Assembly: GCA_026129905.1 (NCBI GenBank)
Contig: JAHCHE010000004.1
Location: forward strand, 1 to 64,000
Length of the DNA: 64,000 nt
Direction of reading: 5' to 3'
Source of the DNA: Bryobacteraceae bacterium
Lineage (GTDB): Bacteria > Acidobacteriota > Terriglobia > Bryobacterales > Bryobacteraceae
Part shown: piece after piece, positions 34,930 through 43,210 of the stretch
Layout of the letters: every line of letters starts with the position of its first letter
How positions within the stretch are numbered: the stretch's first letter is position 1
Notes under the pieces: model-generated
What the model saw: only the letters and a program-made list of their open reading frames with translations
Told to the model about the DNA's origin: nothing
The model's database searches: none
Program-made: the position numbers and the translations under genes

Positions 34930-36252
34930 ATGAGGACTCTTGCCCGGGGGATGGCGGCGGCCGTTCTGCTCCAGTGCGCCTGCGATTGCGCGCCGGCCGC
35001 CGATTGGCCGGAATGGCGCGGCAGCGGCCGCGGCGGCGTGTGGGAAGAAGACGGCATCCTTCGGGCCTTCCCTCCGCAGGGCCTCGATTTTCGGTGGCGG
35101 GTCCCGATCGGCGCCGGCTTCAGCGGCCCGGCGGTGGCCGGCGGCCGCGTGTTCGTCACCGACTTCGTCGCCGGCGCGCCGAACCGCGGGACCGAGCGCG
35201 TCCTCTGCTTCGACGAACAAACCGGCAAGCTGCTGTGGAAACAGGAGTGGGAAGAGAACTATACCGGCCTGTCCCTCACCTACGCCACCGGGCCCCGGGC
35301 GACTCCGACCGTGGATGGCGACCGCGTCTACGCGCTCGGCGCCATGGGCGTGCTCGTGTGCCTCAACGTGAAGGACGGGGCCGTGCGATGGCGGCGGCAT
35401 TACGCAAAGGATTTCGGGACGTCCGCCCCGGTGTGGGGAATCGCGGGCGCTCCGCTGGTGGACGGCGACCGCCTCATCTGCCTGGCGGGGGGCGCGCCGG
35501 ACGCCAAGGTGGTGGCGCTCGACAAGAAGACCGGGCGGGAAATGTGGCGGGCGCTCTCCGGCGAGTCCGAGCCGGGCTACTCCCAGCCGATCCTGGCCGC
35601 CGCGGGCAAGCGGCGACAAGTGATCGTGTGGCATCCGGAGGCAGTCAGCGCTCTCGATCCGGAAACCGGCCGCACGCTTTGGGAGCAGCCTTTCCGCATC
35701 CATTTGAACCTGCCGGTGGCGACTCCGGTCCTCAGCGGCTCGCGCCTGCTGGTTTCGTCGTTCTTCAACGGCTCGATGCTGCTCGATCTCGACCCGGCTA
35801 AACCGGCCGCCCGCCTGCTGTGGAAGGGCGCGAGCGACAGCGAGATCCGGAGCGACGGGCTGCACTCGCTGGTCAGCACCCCGGTAATCGATGGCGACTA
35901 CATCTATGGGGTGTGCAGCTACGGCGAGTTCCGTTGCCTCCGGCTGAGCGACGGCAAGCGCGTCTGGCAGACCCAGCAGCCGGTCGGAGAGAAAGCGCGT
36001 TGGGCGACCGCGTTCATCGTACGCCAAGGCTCGCGCTACTTCATCAACAACGATCGCGGCGAGCTGATTATCGCGCGGCTATCGCCCGACGGCTACGAGG
36101 AAGTCAGCCGGACGCAGCTCATCAAGCCAACCTCCCAGGCGGGGAACCGGCGGGAGAAAGGCGCCGTCAACTGGACCCATCCGGCGTACGCGAACGGCCA
36201 CGTGTTCACGCGGAACGACGAGGAACTGGTCCGCGCCTCGCTCCAGCAATAA
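34930..36252 (+). CDS. Secreted PQQ-like beta-propeller protein
   Basis: 440 residues. The signal peptide ends near CAPAA, and the mature protein opens WPEWRGSGRGG, a start shared by many secreted PQQ-repeat proteins. Repeats with the blade pattern G-(R/D)-V-(Y/F)-x-(T/A) follow (GGRVFVTDFVAG, GDRVYALGAMGV, KVVALDKKTGREMW, AVSALDPETGRTLW), about seven or eight blades filling the chain. These are the AxDxxTGxxxW units of quinoprotein-like propellers, but no dehydrogenase active-site domain or CXXCH haem site is present. A structural or binding role is therefore likelier than a redox enzyme. It is monocistronic. Confidence 0.9.
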   Translation: MRTLARGMAAAVLLQCACDCAPAADWPEWRGSGRGGVWEEDGILRAFPPQGLDFRWRVPIGAGFSGPAVAGGRVFVTDFVAGAPNRGTERVLCFDEQTGKLLWKQEWEENYTGLSLTYATGPRATPTVDGDRVYALGAMGVLVCLNVKDGAVRWRRHYAKDFGTSAPVWGIAGAPLVDGDRLICLAGGAPDAKVVALDKKTGREMWRALSGESEPGYSQPILAAAGKRRQVIVWHPEAVSALDPETGRTLWEQPFRIHLNLPVATPVLSGSRLLVSSFFNGSMLLDLDPAKPAARLLWKGASDSEIRSDGLHSLVSTPVIDGDYIYGVCSYGEFRCLRLSDGKRVWQTQQPVGEKARWATAFIVRQGSRYFINNDRGELIIARLSPDGYEEVSRTQLIKPTSQAGNRREKGAVNWTHPAYANGHVFTRNDEELVRASLQQ

Positions 36253-36334
36253 AGCGACCGGCTTCCAGCCAGCTCAGCCTGCAAGAGTCCTGCCCCGCCG
36301 GATTTTGTGGGAAGGTAAGGGGCGAAAAACGGGC

Positions 36335-37516
36335 ATGAACGGCTTGCTGGTCACCAGCCAACTCAATCACACCGTTCGGGAATACGACCGGACAACCGGC
36401 GCCTTCGTCAAGCTGGCAGCGTCGGGGGGCGCGCTGGGCGATCCGCTCGGCCTCGTTATTGGTCTCGACGGCAACCTGCTCGTGTCGGATGGCCAGACCA
36501 ACCAGGTGAAGCGCTTCGACAGCGCTACAGGCGCGTTCATCGACGTGTTCGCGTCAACCAACCTTGCGGGTCCCGCAGGCATGACCATCCACCAGGGCGT
36601 CCTCTACGTGACCAACTCGAATCCACCTCAGGGCGTCCAGCGGTTCGACGCCGTCACAGGGGTGAATACCGGCGCCTTCGCGCCGACGCTGGCCAACCCT
36701 AGCCCGCGGGACGTGAAGGTCAACCCCGCGAACAACCGCCTTTACGTGCTCTACTACAACGCAGCGACGGTGGAGACGTTCGATCTGTCGACCATGGCGT
36801 CGCTCGGCCTGCTAATGCCCGGCGGCGCACCGCTCGGCTCCGGCGGCCTGTATACGCCTTCGGCGATGGCGTTTGGCCCGGACGGCAATCTCTACATCTC
36901 AGGCGGCACGTTCGGAGGAAATCTTGGCGTCCGGCGCTACGACCCGACGACGGGAGCCTTCATCGATTTCTTCGCCAACACCGGCAGCGACCTCTACGTC
37001 CCAATCGGAATCGCGTTTGGCCCCGACAACAATCTCTACGTCGCCACCCAGAACGCCGCGAATGTGATGCGCTTCAACTATCCGGCCGGGACCTTCATGG
37101 ACTTCTTCATCCCTGACGGCGGCGGCGGTCTGACAGCGCCGTTCCACCTCACGTTTGGCGCCGGTCCGAGTCCAAGCCTTACCTACGCGTTGCGTCGAGA
37201 TTGCCTGACCAACGTAGACGACCCCGGCATGCGCTGGCAGATTGAAGGCGGCAAGGTGTTGGAGGATGGCAAGCACGTAGCCAATTACTCCAGCGTGAAG
37301 CGGGTGAGCTGCGGGACGACGGAGCAGAACACTGCCCAGTTGTGGATGACACTCTTCTTCCTTGGCGGGAAGCCGCCCGAGAATATGACGCTGCTTGGCG
37401 CGCACGACTTCAACAGCGGTGACGCGGTTGGAAGCGTCAGCGCGGCGGCGTCGTCCTTTTCGGCGCACATAGGAAAGTCGTTCAAGAGCGCCGCCAACAC
37501 TCTGAGCATCGGATAG
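36335..37516 (+). CDS. NHL-like beta-propeller protein with an unassigned C-terminal domain
   Basis: 393 residues from ATG 36335. There are six or so propeller blades with the pattern D-x-x-TGAF-(I/V) followed by G-P-D-G-N-L-(L/Y)-(V/I)-S (YDPTTGAFIDFFAN, FGPDGNLYISGG, FGPDNNLYVATQ). From about 285 a different domain begins (LTNVDDPGMRWQIEGGKVLE) that I do not recognise. Its wording and two cysteines suggest an extracellular beta domain. Yet no signal peptide is seen: the protein opens MNGLLVTSQLNHTV directly in the first blade. It may be N-terminally truncated or a cytosolic homologue. Base composition looks slightly less G+C-rich than adjacent genes. Confidence 0.8.
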   Translation: MNGLLVTSQLNHTVREYDRTTGAFVKLAASGGALGDPLGLVIGLDGNLLVSDGQTNQVKRFDSATGAFIDVFASTNLAGPAGMTIHQGVLYVTNSNPPQGVQRFDAVTGVNTGAFAPTLANPSPRDVKVNPANNRLYVLYYNAATVETFDLSTMASLGLLMPGGAPLGSGGLYTPSAMAFGPDGNLYISGGTFGGNLGVRRYDPTTGAFIDFFANTGSDLYVPIGIAFGPDNNLYVATQNAANVMRFNYPAGTFMDFFIPDGGGGLTAPFHLTFGAGPSPSLTYALRRDCLTNVDDPGMRWQIEGGKVLEDGKHVANYSSVKRVSCGTTEQNTAQLWMTLFFLGGKPPENMTLLGAHDFNSGDAVGSVSAAASSFSAHIGKSFKSAANTLSIG

Positions 37517-37587
37517 CGAGGGGAGGCGGTGGGACCGCCGCGCAGGATGAGATTCTGCCCCACGACTTTGTCCTATGATGTGAGGTC

Positions 37588-37863
37588 ATGGGTGTGCTGA
37601 TACGCGTCGGCAAGAATAAGGCGATTCTCCGGCGCGGGATGTGGCTGGCGGCCGACGCGCGGCTGGAAGCGATGCTGAACGCGCGGACCGCCTCGTGGAT
37701 CGCGCAGACGGGGGGGCCGCCGCTTCAGGCGGAGGACCATGAAAGCTCGGTGGCCGACGAGGTCGCCCGCCAGGTGGGCGGCCGCGTGCTCCGGCGCGTG
37801 CCATCGCTGACCTCCGCCAGGACGTACATTCGCATGCGCCAACTCCGGCTGGACTTTTCCTGA
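37588..37863 (+). CDS. Small uncharacterised protein (91 residues) ahead of the polyamine transporter operon
   Basis: Starts MGVLIRVGKNKAILRRGMWL with a GAGG seven bases before ATG. It has a helical, charged middle (SSVADEVARQVGGRV) and ends RTYIRMRQLRLDFS. There is no membrane segment and no recognised motif. It is 15 bases upstream of the first permease gene and read in the same direction, so it may be cotranscribed. A longer open frame on the opposite strand exists here, but it runs antisense into the permease gene and is not credible. Confidence 0.55.
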   Translation: MGVLIRVGKNKAILRRGMWLAADARLEAMLNARTASWIAQTGGPPLQAEDHESSVADEVARQVGGRVLRRVPSLTSARTYIRMRQLRLDFS

Positions 37864-37878
37864 TCTCGCGAAGCCGGA

Positions 37879-38709
37879 ATGGGGCGCCTTCGAACACTTT
37901 TCCTGGCCCCGGCCGCGGCGTGGATGCTGGCGCTGATGGCGGCCCCCACGGCGATCGTCTGCGCGTACAGCCTGCTGACGCGGGGCACGTACGGGGGGCT
38001 CGGCGCTCCGTGGACCCTTGAAAATTACCGGCGGCTCGCCGATCCGCTGTACCTGTCGCTTCTGGCGCACTCGTTTTACATCGCGGGCGCGGCCACGCTC
38101 ATCTGCCTGGCGCTGGGGTTTCCGCTGGCGCTGTTCATCTCCCGCGCCGGGCCGCGCAAGCACCTCTATCTCTCGCTGGTGATCCTGCCGTTTTGGACCA
38201 GCTTCCTGGTGCGCACCTACGCCTGGATGTTCCTGCTGCGCGACACGGGCCTGGTGAACACCGTCCTCCAGACGGCCGGCCTGATCCGCGAGCCGCTGCC
38301 CCTGCTGTACAACGACGGCGCGGTGATTCTCGGCCTGGTTTACGGCTATCTGCCGTTCATGGCGCTGCCGATCTTCGCCACGCTCGAGCGGCTGGACCCG
38401 CACGTAGTCGAGGCATCGGCCGACCTTGGCGCGCGCCCGCTGGCAACGGTGATGCGCGTGGTTCTACCGCTCGCGAGGCCCGGTATCGTCGCCGGCGCCG
38501 TGCTTGTCTTCATACCCTGCCTCGGCGCGTATCTCACGCCGGACCTGCTGGGCGGCGGCAAGAGCGCGATGATCGGCAACCTCATCCAGAACCAATTCAC
38601 GAACGCGCGCGACTGGCCTTTCGGCTCGGCGGTTTCGCTCGCGCTGATGGCCATCGTGATGGCGCTGCTGTACGCGGGTCTGCGCCGCGAGGGAGAAAAG
38701 CTGCTGTGA
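37879..38709 (+). CDS. potB: Polyamine-type ABC transporter permease (PotB-like)
   Basis: 276 residues with six helices. The cytoplasmic EAA loop that docks on the ATPase is EASADLGARPLATVMRVVLP, near 178-197. The sequence GTYGGLGAPWTLENYRRL after the first helix is typical of the PotB branch of spermidine/putrescine permeases. The start ATG 37879 has no strong ribosome site. Its TGA overlaps the GTG of the next permease by four bases. It forms the inner-membrane channel with PotC and works with a lipoprotein binding protein, but the ATPase is absent from this locus. Confidence 0.93.
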   Translation: MGRLRTLFLAPAAAWMLALMAAPTAIVCAYSLLTRGTYGGLGAPWTLENYRRLADPLYLSLLAHSFYIAGAATLICLALGFPLALFISRAGPRKHLYLSLVILPFWTSFLVRTYAWMFLLRDTGLVNTVLQTAGLIREPLPLLYNDGAVILGLVYGYLPFMALPIFATLERLDPHVVEASADLGARPLATVMRVVLPLARPGIVAGAVLVFIPCLGAYLTPDLLGGGKSAMIGNLIQNQFTNARDWPFGSAVSLALMAIVMALLYAGLRREGEKLL

Positions 38710-39464
38710 GCCGTCTGCTGCCGGTCTACGCCGCAGCCGTCTACGCGTTTCTGTACGCGCCGCTGGCGGTGCTGGCGGTCTTCAGCTTCAACCGGTCGCG
38801 GTTCACGGTCTGGGAGGGTTTTTCCCTAGCGTGGTATCGCGCGGCGTTCGCCAACCGGCAGTTGGTGGAGGGCGCGTGGAACAGCCTGATCATCGGCGCG
38901 GCGGCCACGATTGGGGCTACGGTGATCGGCTCGCTGGCCGCGTACGCGCTTTGGAAGCGGACGTCGCGCTTCACCGTGGCCGCGCTGTACCTGTCGCTGG
39001 TGACGCCCGAAATCGTGATGGGCGTCTCGCTGCTGGCTTTCTACCAGTGGATTTTCCGCTACCTCGACATCCGCCTCGGGATGCACAGCGTCATTCTGGC
39101 GCACGTCACGTTCTGTATCGCCTATGTGGCGCTGGTGGTCTTCGCGCGGCTCCGCACGCTGGACCCTTCGCTGGAGGAAGCCGCCATGGATCTCGGGGCG
39201 ACGGAATGGCAGGCATTCTATCGGGTGGCGCTGCCCAACCTGACGCCGGGCATCGTCGCGGGCGCCCTGCTCGCTTTCGCTACGTCGTTCGACGACTACG
39301 TGATTACCAGCCTGGTGGCGGGCGTCGACTCGGAGACGCTGCCGATGGTGATCTACGCCATGGCGCGGCGCGGCGTCAGTCCGGCGGTGAACGCCATTTC
39401 CACGGTGATCGTGTTGGGGCTCGGCGTGTTCATCCTGCTGGCGCAGAGGCTGCAACGGACATGA
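38706..39464 (+). CDS. potC: Polyamine-type ABC transporter permease (PotC-like)
   Basis: 252 residues beginning at GTG 38706, which overlaps the PotB stop as GTGA; long upstream extensions in this frame are antisense noise. Six helices are seen. The EAA loop is EEAAMDLGATEWQAFYRVAL near 158-177, and the conserved FDDYVITSLVAG follows, characteristic of PotC/PotI. Its stop overlaps the start of the binding protein gene (ATGA), so all three genes are translationally coupled. Confidence 0.93.
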   Translation: MSRLLPVYAAAVYAFLYAPLAVLAVFSFNRSRFTVWEGFSLAWYRAAFANRQLVEGAWNSLIIGAAATIGATVIGSLAAYALWKRTSRFTVAALYLSLVTPEIVMGVSLLAFYQWIFRYLDIRLGMHSVILAHVTFCIAYVALVVFARLRTLDPSLEEAAMDLGATEWQAFYRVALPNLTPGIVAGALLAFATSFDDYVITSLVAGVDSETLPMVIYAMARRGVSPAVNAISTVIVLGLGVFILLAQRLQRT

Positions 39465-40483
39465 ACCGCCGCGCCTTCCTGCTGGGCTCGAGCGGGCTCG
39501 CCGCCTGCCGCCGCGATCGGCGCCCCCGGTTGAACGTCCTGAACTGGTCCGACTACGTCGCCGACGAGACGATCCCCGATTTTGTAACGGAGTTCGGCGT
39601 CCGCGTTCGCTACGCCACCTACGAGAGCGCCGAAGAAATGCTGGCCAAAGTGTTGTCCGGCAATTCGGGCTGGGACGTCGTGTTCCCGCCGAACTACTTC
39701 ATTCAGCCGATGCGGGAAAACGAGCTGCTGGCCCCGCTGGACCATGCCTTGCTTCCCAACCTCGACCATCTCGAGGGCGAGTTCCGCCATCCGCCTTGGG
39801 ATCCCGAACTCTCCTGGAGCGCACCTTATATGTGGGGCGCCACCGGCATCGCTTTCAACCGCTCGCTCCAGCCGGCGCCGGACACCTGGGCCTCGCTGTG
39901 GGCGCCCCGGACGGCCGGCCGCATCACGATGCTGGACGATCCGGCGGAGGTCATCGGCGCGTCGCTCAAGAAGCTCGGCCTGTCGGTGAATGCGACCGAC
40001 GCGAGAGAACTCGACCTCGCGCGCCGGGAGGCGCTGCGCCAGAAGCCGCTGGTGCGCGCCTACCTCAACGCCGAGGTGCGCGACCAGCTTGTCGCCGGCG
40101 ATGTATTGGCCGCGCAGCTCTGGGCCACCACCGCGCAGCAGGCAATCGCCGGCGCGGACGATCTTGCGTTTGTCTTCCCGCGCGAAGGCTTCCCGCGCTA
40201 CTGCGATAACGCCGTCATTTTGAGAGAAAGCGACCGCAGGGACCTGGCGCACTCCTTCCTCAATTACCTGCTGCGCCCGGAAGTGGCCGCCGCCGTCGTC
40301 ACCGCCACGCAAACGGCGACGGCCAACGCCGCAGCGCAACACGCGCTGGACGCAGAGGTCCGCGACAACCCCGCGCTGTATCCGCCCCCCGAAATCCTGG
40401 AAAAGGCCGAGTGGTTTTTGCCCCTGCCCGCCGGCGCGCAACGCCTTCGCGACCGCATCTGGACCGAGATCAAGGCGGCATAA
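39461..40483 (+). CDS. potD: Polyamine-type substrate-binding lipoprotein (PotD-like), twin-arginine signal
   Basis: 340 residues. The N-terminus NRRAFLLGSSGLAAC carries twin arginines and a LAAC lipobox with Cys16, so it is probably exported folded and lipid-anchored. The mature protein shows the PotD/PotF opening VLNWSDYVADETIPDF and a later aromatic pocket region (WSAPYMWGATGIAFN, PEILEKAEWFLPL). It would deliver putrescine, spermidine or a related polyamine to PotBC. It is shorter than typical PotD by a few residues between 150 and 200. The operon ends here; hairpins follow at 40580-40609. Confidence 0.92.
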   Translation: MNRRAFLLGSSGLAACRRDRRPRLNVLNWSDYVADETIPDFVTEFGVRVRYATYESAEEMLAKVLSGNSGWDVVFPPNYFIQPMRENELLAPLDHALLPNLDHLEGEFRHPPWDPELSWSAPYMWGATGIAFNRSLQPAPDTWASLWAPRTAGRITMLDDPAEVIGASLKKLGLSVNATDARELDLARREALRQKPLVRAYLNAEVRDQLVAGDVLAAQLWATTAQQAIAGADDLAFVFPREGFPRYCDNAVILRESDRRDLAHSFLNYLLRPEVAAAVVTATQTATANAAAQHALDAEVRDNPALYPPPEILEKAEWFLPLPAGAQRLRDRIWTEIKAA

Positions 40484-40579
40484 CCCCTTCGGACCTCCCC
40501 GGACCTCCCCGAATGGGCGAGACACGGACGGCAAAAGCTGCTACGCTAGCTCCATACCTGGATCGATGCGGTCCGCGCG

Positions 40580-40609
40580 GCGGCGCGCGCCGCCGACGGG
40601 CCGTCGGCG
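40580..40609. other. Overlapping inverted repeats after the pot operon
   Basis: GCGGCGCGCGCCGC at 40580-40593 is a perfect palindrome. CGCCGAC (40591-40597) pairs with GTCGGCG (40603-40609) around a five-base loop. There is no T-run, so this could be a Rho-dependent or weak terminator, or part of the sulfatase-gene leader. A direct repeat of GGACCTCCCC sits at 40491-40510. Confidence 0.4.
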
Positions 40610-40641
40610 ATCGCACGAACGTTTGACTTGGAGGGGATTCC

Positions 40642-43146
40642 ATGTCTGTCCGAGCTATTCTTGCCATCGGGCTGCTCTCCCTGGCTTCCTGCCAGCGCTC
40701 GCCCGCCCCAAAGGCCGTCCATCTTGTCGACCTGTTCGATGCTTCCAACGTCGAAGGCTCGCCCCAGGGTGAAGCGCTCGAGCCGGCTGCCCGGTGGGAT
40801 TTCTCCAAACCGGCCAAGCCGGGCGAGGACGCGTTGCTGGGCTGGAAGGCCGGCGATGGCGTGACGGGCCTCAAGGTGGTTGACGGCAAGCTGACCGGCC
40901 GCACCACCACGGACTTCCCCATCCTGTACGTCAGCCGGCCGAAGGCCGTCGATACGAGCGACGCCTTCGATTCCATCGAGGTGAAGCTTCGGCTCAGCGA
41001 CGGCGCGAACATCAGCGCTTCCGGCGACCGGCAATCCCGTCGAACAGGTCCTGGAGGTTCACCAGGCGCAAAACCGGACTTCACCCAGGTGGTGAAGCAA
41101 GGCAGGGGCTTCCCCTGGCCCTTGCAAAGTCCCCTCAGGAAGGGCGCGGGCGTGCAAACCGCTACCTTGCAAGCCCAGCAGATCGGCCGAATGGACTGGG
41201 AGACGCTGATGCTGCGGCCGACCGACGCCGCCGGCGCAACCTTCGAGATTGAATCGATTCACGCCATCCCGCAACGGGAGCGCCGCGCCGCGATTCGCTC
41301 CGGCGTCGGCTGGCAAGGCCTGGCCGACATCTACAAGGAATCGCTCGTGTCGCGCTCGCCCGAAAAATTCGCGCTGACGGTGGACATCCCAGCCAACGCC
41401 TGGCTGGATGTGAACGTCGGCACGCTCGAAGACCACCCGGTGACGTTCAACATCGCGGCCGTCGAAGGGGATCGCGAGCGGATGCTGTTAGAGCGGACGT
41501 TGACCTCGGCCCATAAGTGGGAACCGGCGCCCGTCGATCTGTCGGCGCACGCCGGCCAGACCACGCTGCGATTCTGGCTGGGCGTGGACGATGAACGCTC
41601 GATCGGTTTCTGGGGCGCGCCGGTGATCCGGGTGCGCGGCGGCAAGCCGGCGGCGGCCTTGAAAGCGGGCGCCGCTCTGGGAGGCGTCGAGCCGCCCCAG
41701 GGCGTCATCCTGATCATGTGCGACACGCTGCGCAAGGACCACCTGCCGATGTACGGTTATCCGCGCGATACCAGCCCGAACCTGGCGCGGATGGCCTCCC
41801 GCGGCGCGGTCTTTCTGGACAATGTTTCCCCGGCCACCTGGACCAAGGTCGCCGCGCCCTCGCTGATGACGTCTGTTTACCCTGTCTCGCACGGCGTGCA
41901 CGATTTCACCGACCGGCTCTCGGCCGCTGCCGACACTCTCGCCGAGCAGTACCGCCAGGCCGGCTACGCCACCGTGGCGTATTCGTCTGTGCTGTTCACT
42001 GGGAAATTCACTAACCTCCAGCAGGGCTTCGAGGAACTGCACGAGAGCACGTCCGTGCACGATCCGAAGTACAGCGCCAAGACCGCGCGCGCCTACGTGG
42101 ACCGCGCGACGAACTGGATCGAACGCCACCGCGACACGCCGTTCTTCATGTTCCTGCACGTGCTCGATCCGCACGATCCGTTCGAGCCCCGGCCTCCCTA
42201 CGACGGACTCTGGGCCGACCGATCGAAAAAAGAAGAGCACGCAAAGAACCTCGAAAAGATCCGGAAGGTAATCGAAAATCCTCTGCTTCAGGCCTTCGGT
42301 ATGCCGACGCGCGCGGAAATCGAGAAAGCCGGCGTCGATCCTGTCGCCTACGTGAACCACGATAAGAATTGGTACGACGGCTCGATCCGCAGCATGGATT
42401 CCGAGATCGGCCGACTCGTGGAGCGCCTGCGCGGGCTCGGCATCGAGGAGAAGGTGCAGGTCGCGCTTGTCGCCGATCATGGCGAGGAGTTCATCGAACA
42501 CGGCCGGACCTTCCACGGCCAGAGCGTCTACGGCGAACTGGCCGGCGTGCCCCTGATGTTCTACCGTCCCGGCGTCATTCCCGAAGGCGTCCAGATCAAG
42601 GAAACCGTGAGCTCCATCGACGTAATGCCGACGCTTCTCGATCTGAGCGGTCTGCCGCTTCCCAAGCGCGCGCAGGGGCAGAGTCTGTTGCCGCTGCTGG
42701 CCGCGGCCCGCGACGCCGGCAAACGCGGCGCGAACGTGTCGCTGCTGCGGGCCGGCGACGACGACGGCGCGGTCGCCGAAGCCGCGCAGCGCCTGGGCTG
42801 GAAGCCGGCGCCGGCCGTCACCGAAAAGGCGAAATCGGCGAACGCGGGAGGCCCGCCCCCTCACGACACCGAATCCTACGGCATCGTCTCCGGTGGATGG
42901 AAGCTGATTCACAACGTCCACCGCCGCGACGGCACGCCGGAATTCGAACTCTACCACCACGCCATCGACCCGCTGAATCAGAAGAACGTGGCCGGCGAGC
43001 ATCCGGACCGGGTGCGGCAGTTGCAGGCGGAACTCGCCGATTGGCGCAAGAAGGTGGAGGAAGGCAAGCTGCCGAAAGGCGACGCCGCCGAAGGGCTCTC
43101 GCCCAAGGAGCTTGAGCGCCTGAAAAGCCTGGGCTACGTCCAGTAA
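40642..43146 (+). CDS. Sulfatase-fold lipoprotein without the usual formylglycine cysteine
   Basis: 834 residues. The lipobox LASC has Cys17. An N-terminal beta-rich half (about 25-340) precedes an alkaline-phosphatase-superfamily domain (about 353-690). Metal motifs are present: MCDTLRKDHL with Asp361, LVADHGEEFIEHG near 608-620 and a histidine in FHGQSVYG. At the nucleophile position, where sulfatases carry C/S-x-P-S-R, this protein reads PATWTKVAAPSLMTS (398-411), with only threonines. It may use Thr like some phospho-transferases of the fold, or be inactive. The N-terminal stretch 128-180 reads oddly and could conceal a compensated frameshift. A GGAGGGG ribosome site precedes ATG 40642. 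Confidence 0.85.
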   Translation: MSVRAILAIGLLSLASCQRSPAPKAVHLVDLFDASNVEGSPQGEALEPAARWDFSKPAKPGEDALLGWKAGDGVTGLKVVDGKLTGRTTTDFPILYVSRPKAVDTSDAFDSIEVKLRLSDGANISASGDRQSRRTGPGGSPGAKPDFTQVVKQGRGFPWPLQSPLRKGAGVQTATLQAQQIGRMDWETLMLRPTDAAGATFEIESIHAIPQRERRAAIRSGVGWQGLADIYKESLVSRSPEKFALTVDIPANAWLDVNVGTLEDHPVTFNIAAVEGDRERMLLERTLTSAHKWEPAPVDLSAHAGQTTLRFWLGVDDERSIGFWGAPVIRVRGGKPAAALKAGAALGGVEPPQGVILIMCDTLRKDHLPMYGYPRDTSPNLARMASRGAVFLDNVSPATWTKVAAPSLMTSVYPVSHGVHDFTDRLSAAADTLAEQYRQAGYATVAYSSVLFTGKFTNLQQGFEELHESTSVHDPKYSAKTARAYVDRATNWIERHRDTPFFMFLHVLDPHDPFEPRPPYDGLWADRSKKEEHAKNLEKIRKVIENPLLQAFGMPTRAEIEKAGVDPVAYVNHDKNWYDGSIRSMDSEIGRLVERLRGLGIEEKVQVALVADHGEEFIEHGRTFHGQSVYGELAGVPLMFYRPGVIPEGVQIKETVSSIDVMPTLLDLSGLPLPKRAQGQSLLPLLAAARDAGKRGANVSLLRAGDDDGAVAEAAQRLGWKPAPAVTEKAKSANAGGPPPHDTESYGIVSGGWKLIHNVHRRDGTPEFELYHHAIDPLNQKNVAGEHPDRVRQLQAELADWRKKVEEGKLPKGDAAEGLSPKELERLKSLGYVQ

Positions 43147-43210
43147 TCGGCAGCTCGACGCGATGATCGACGGACTATCGCTGGACGTGGAACTGTAGCG
43201 CGGCCGCGGC

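Noticed and set aside
37573-38403. 276-residue minus-strand frame over the small gene and potB
   Set aside because: It is antisense to a well-supported permease and has shadow-type composition.
40491-40510. Direct repeat of GGACCTCCCC as a regulatory iteron
   Set aside because: Only two copies lie back to back after the potD stop, with no partner regulator; slippage is a simpler explanation.
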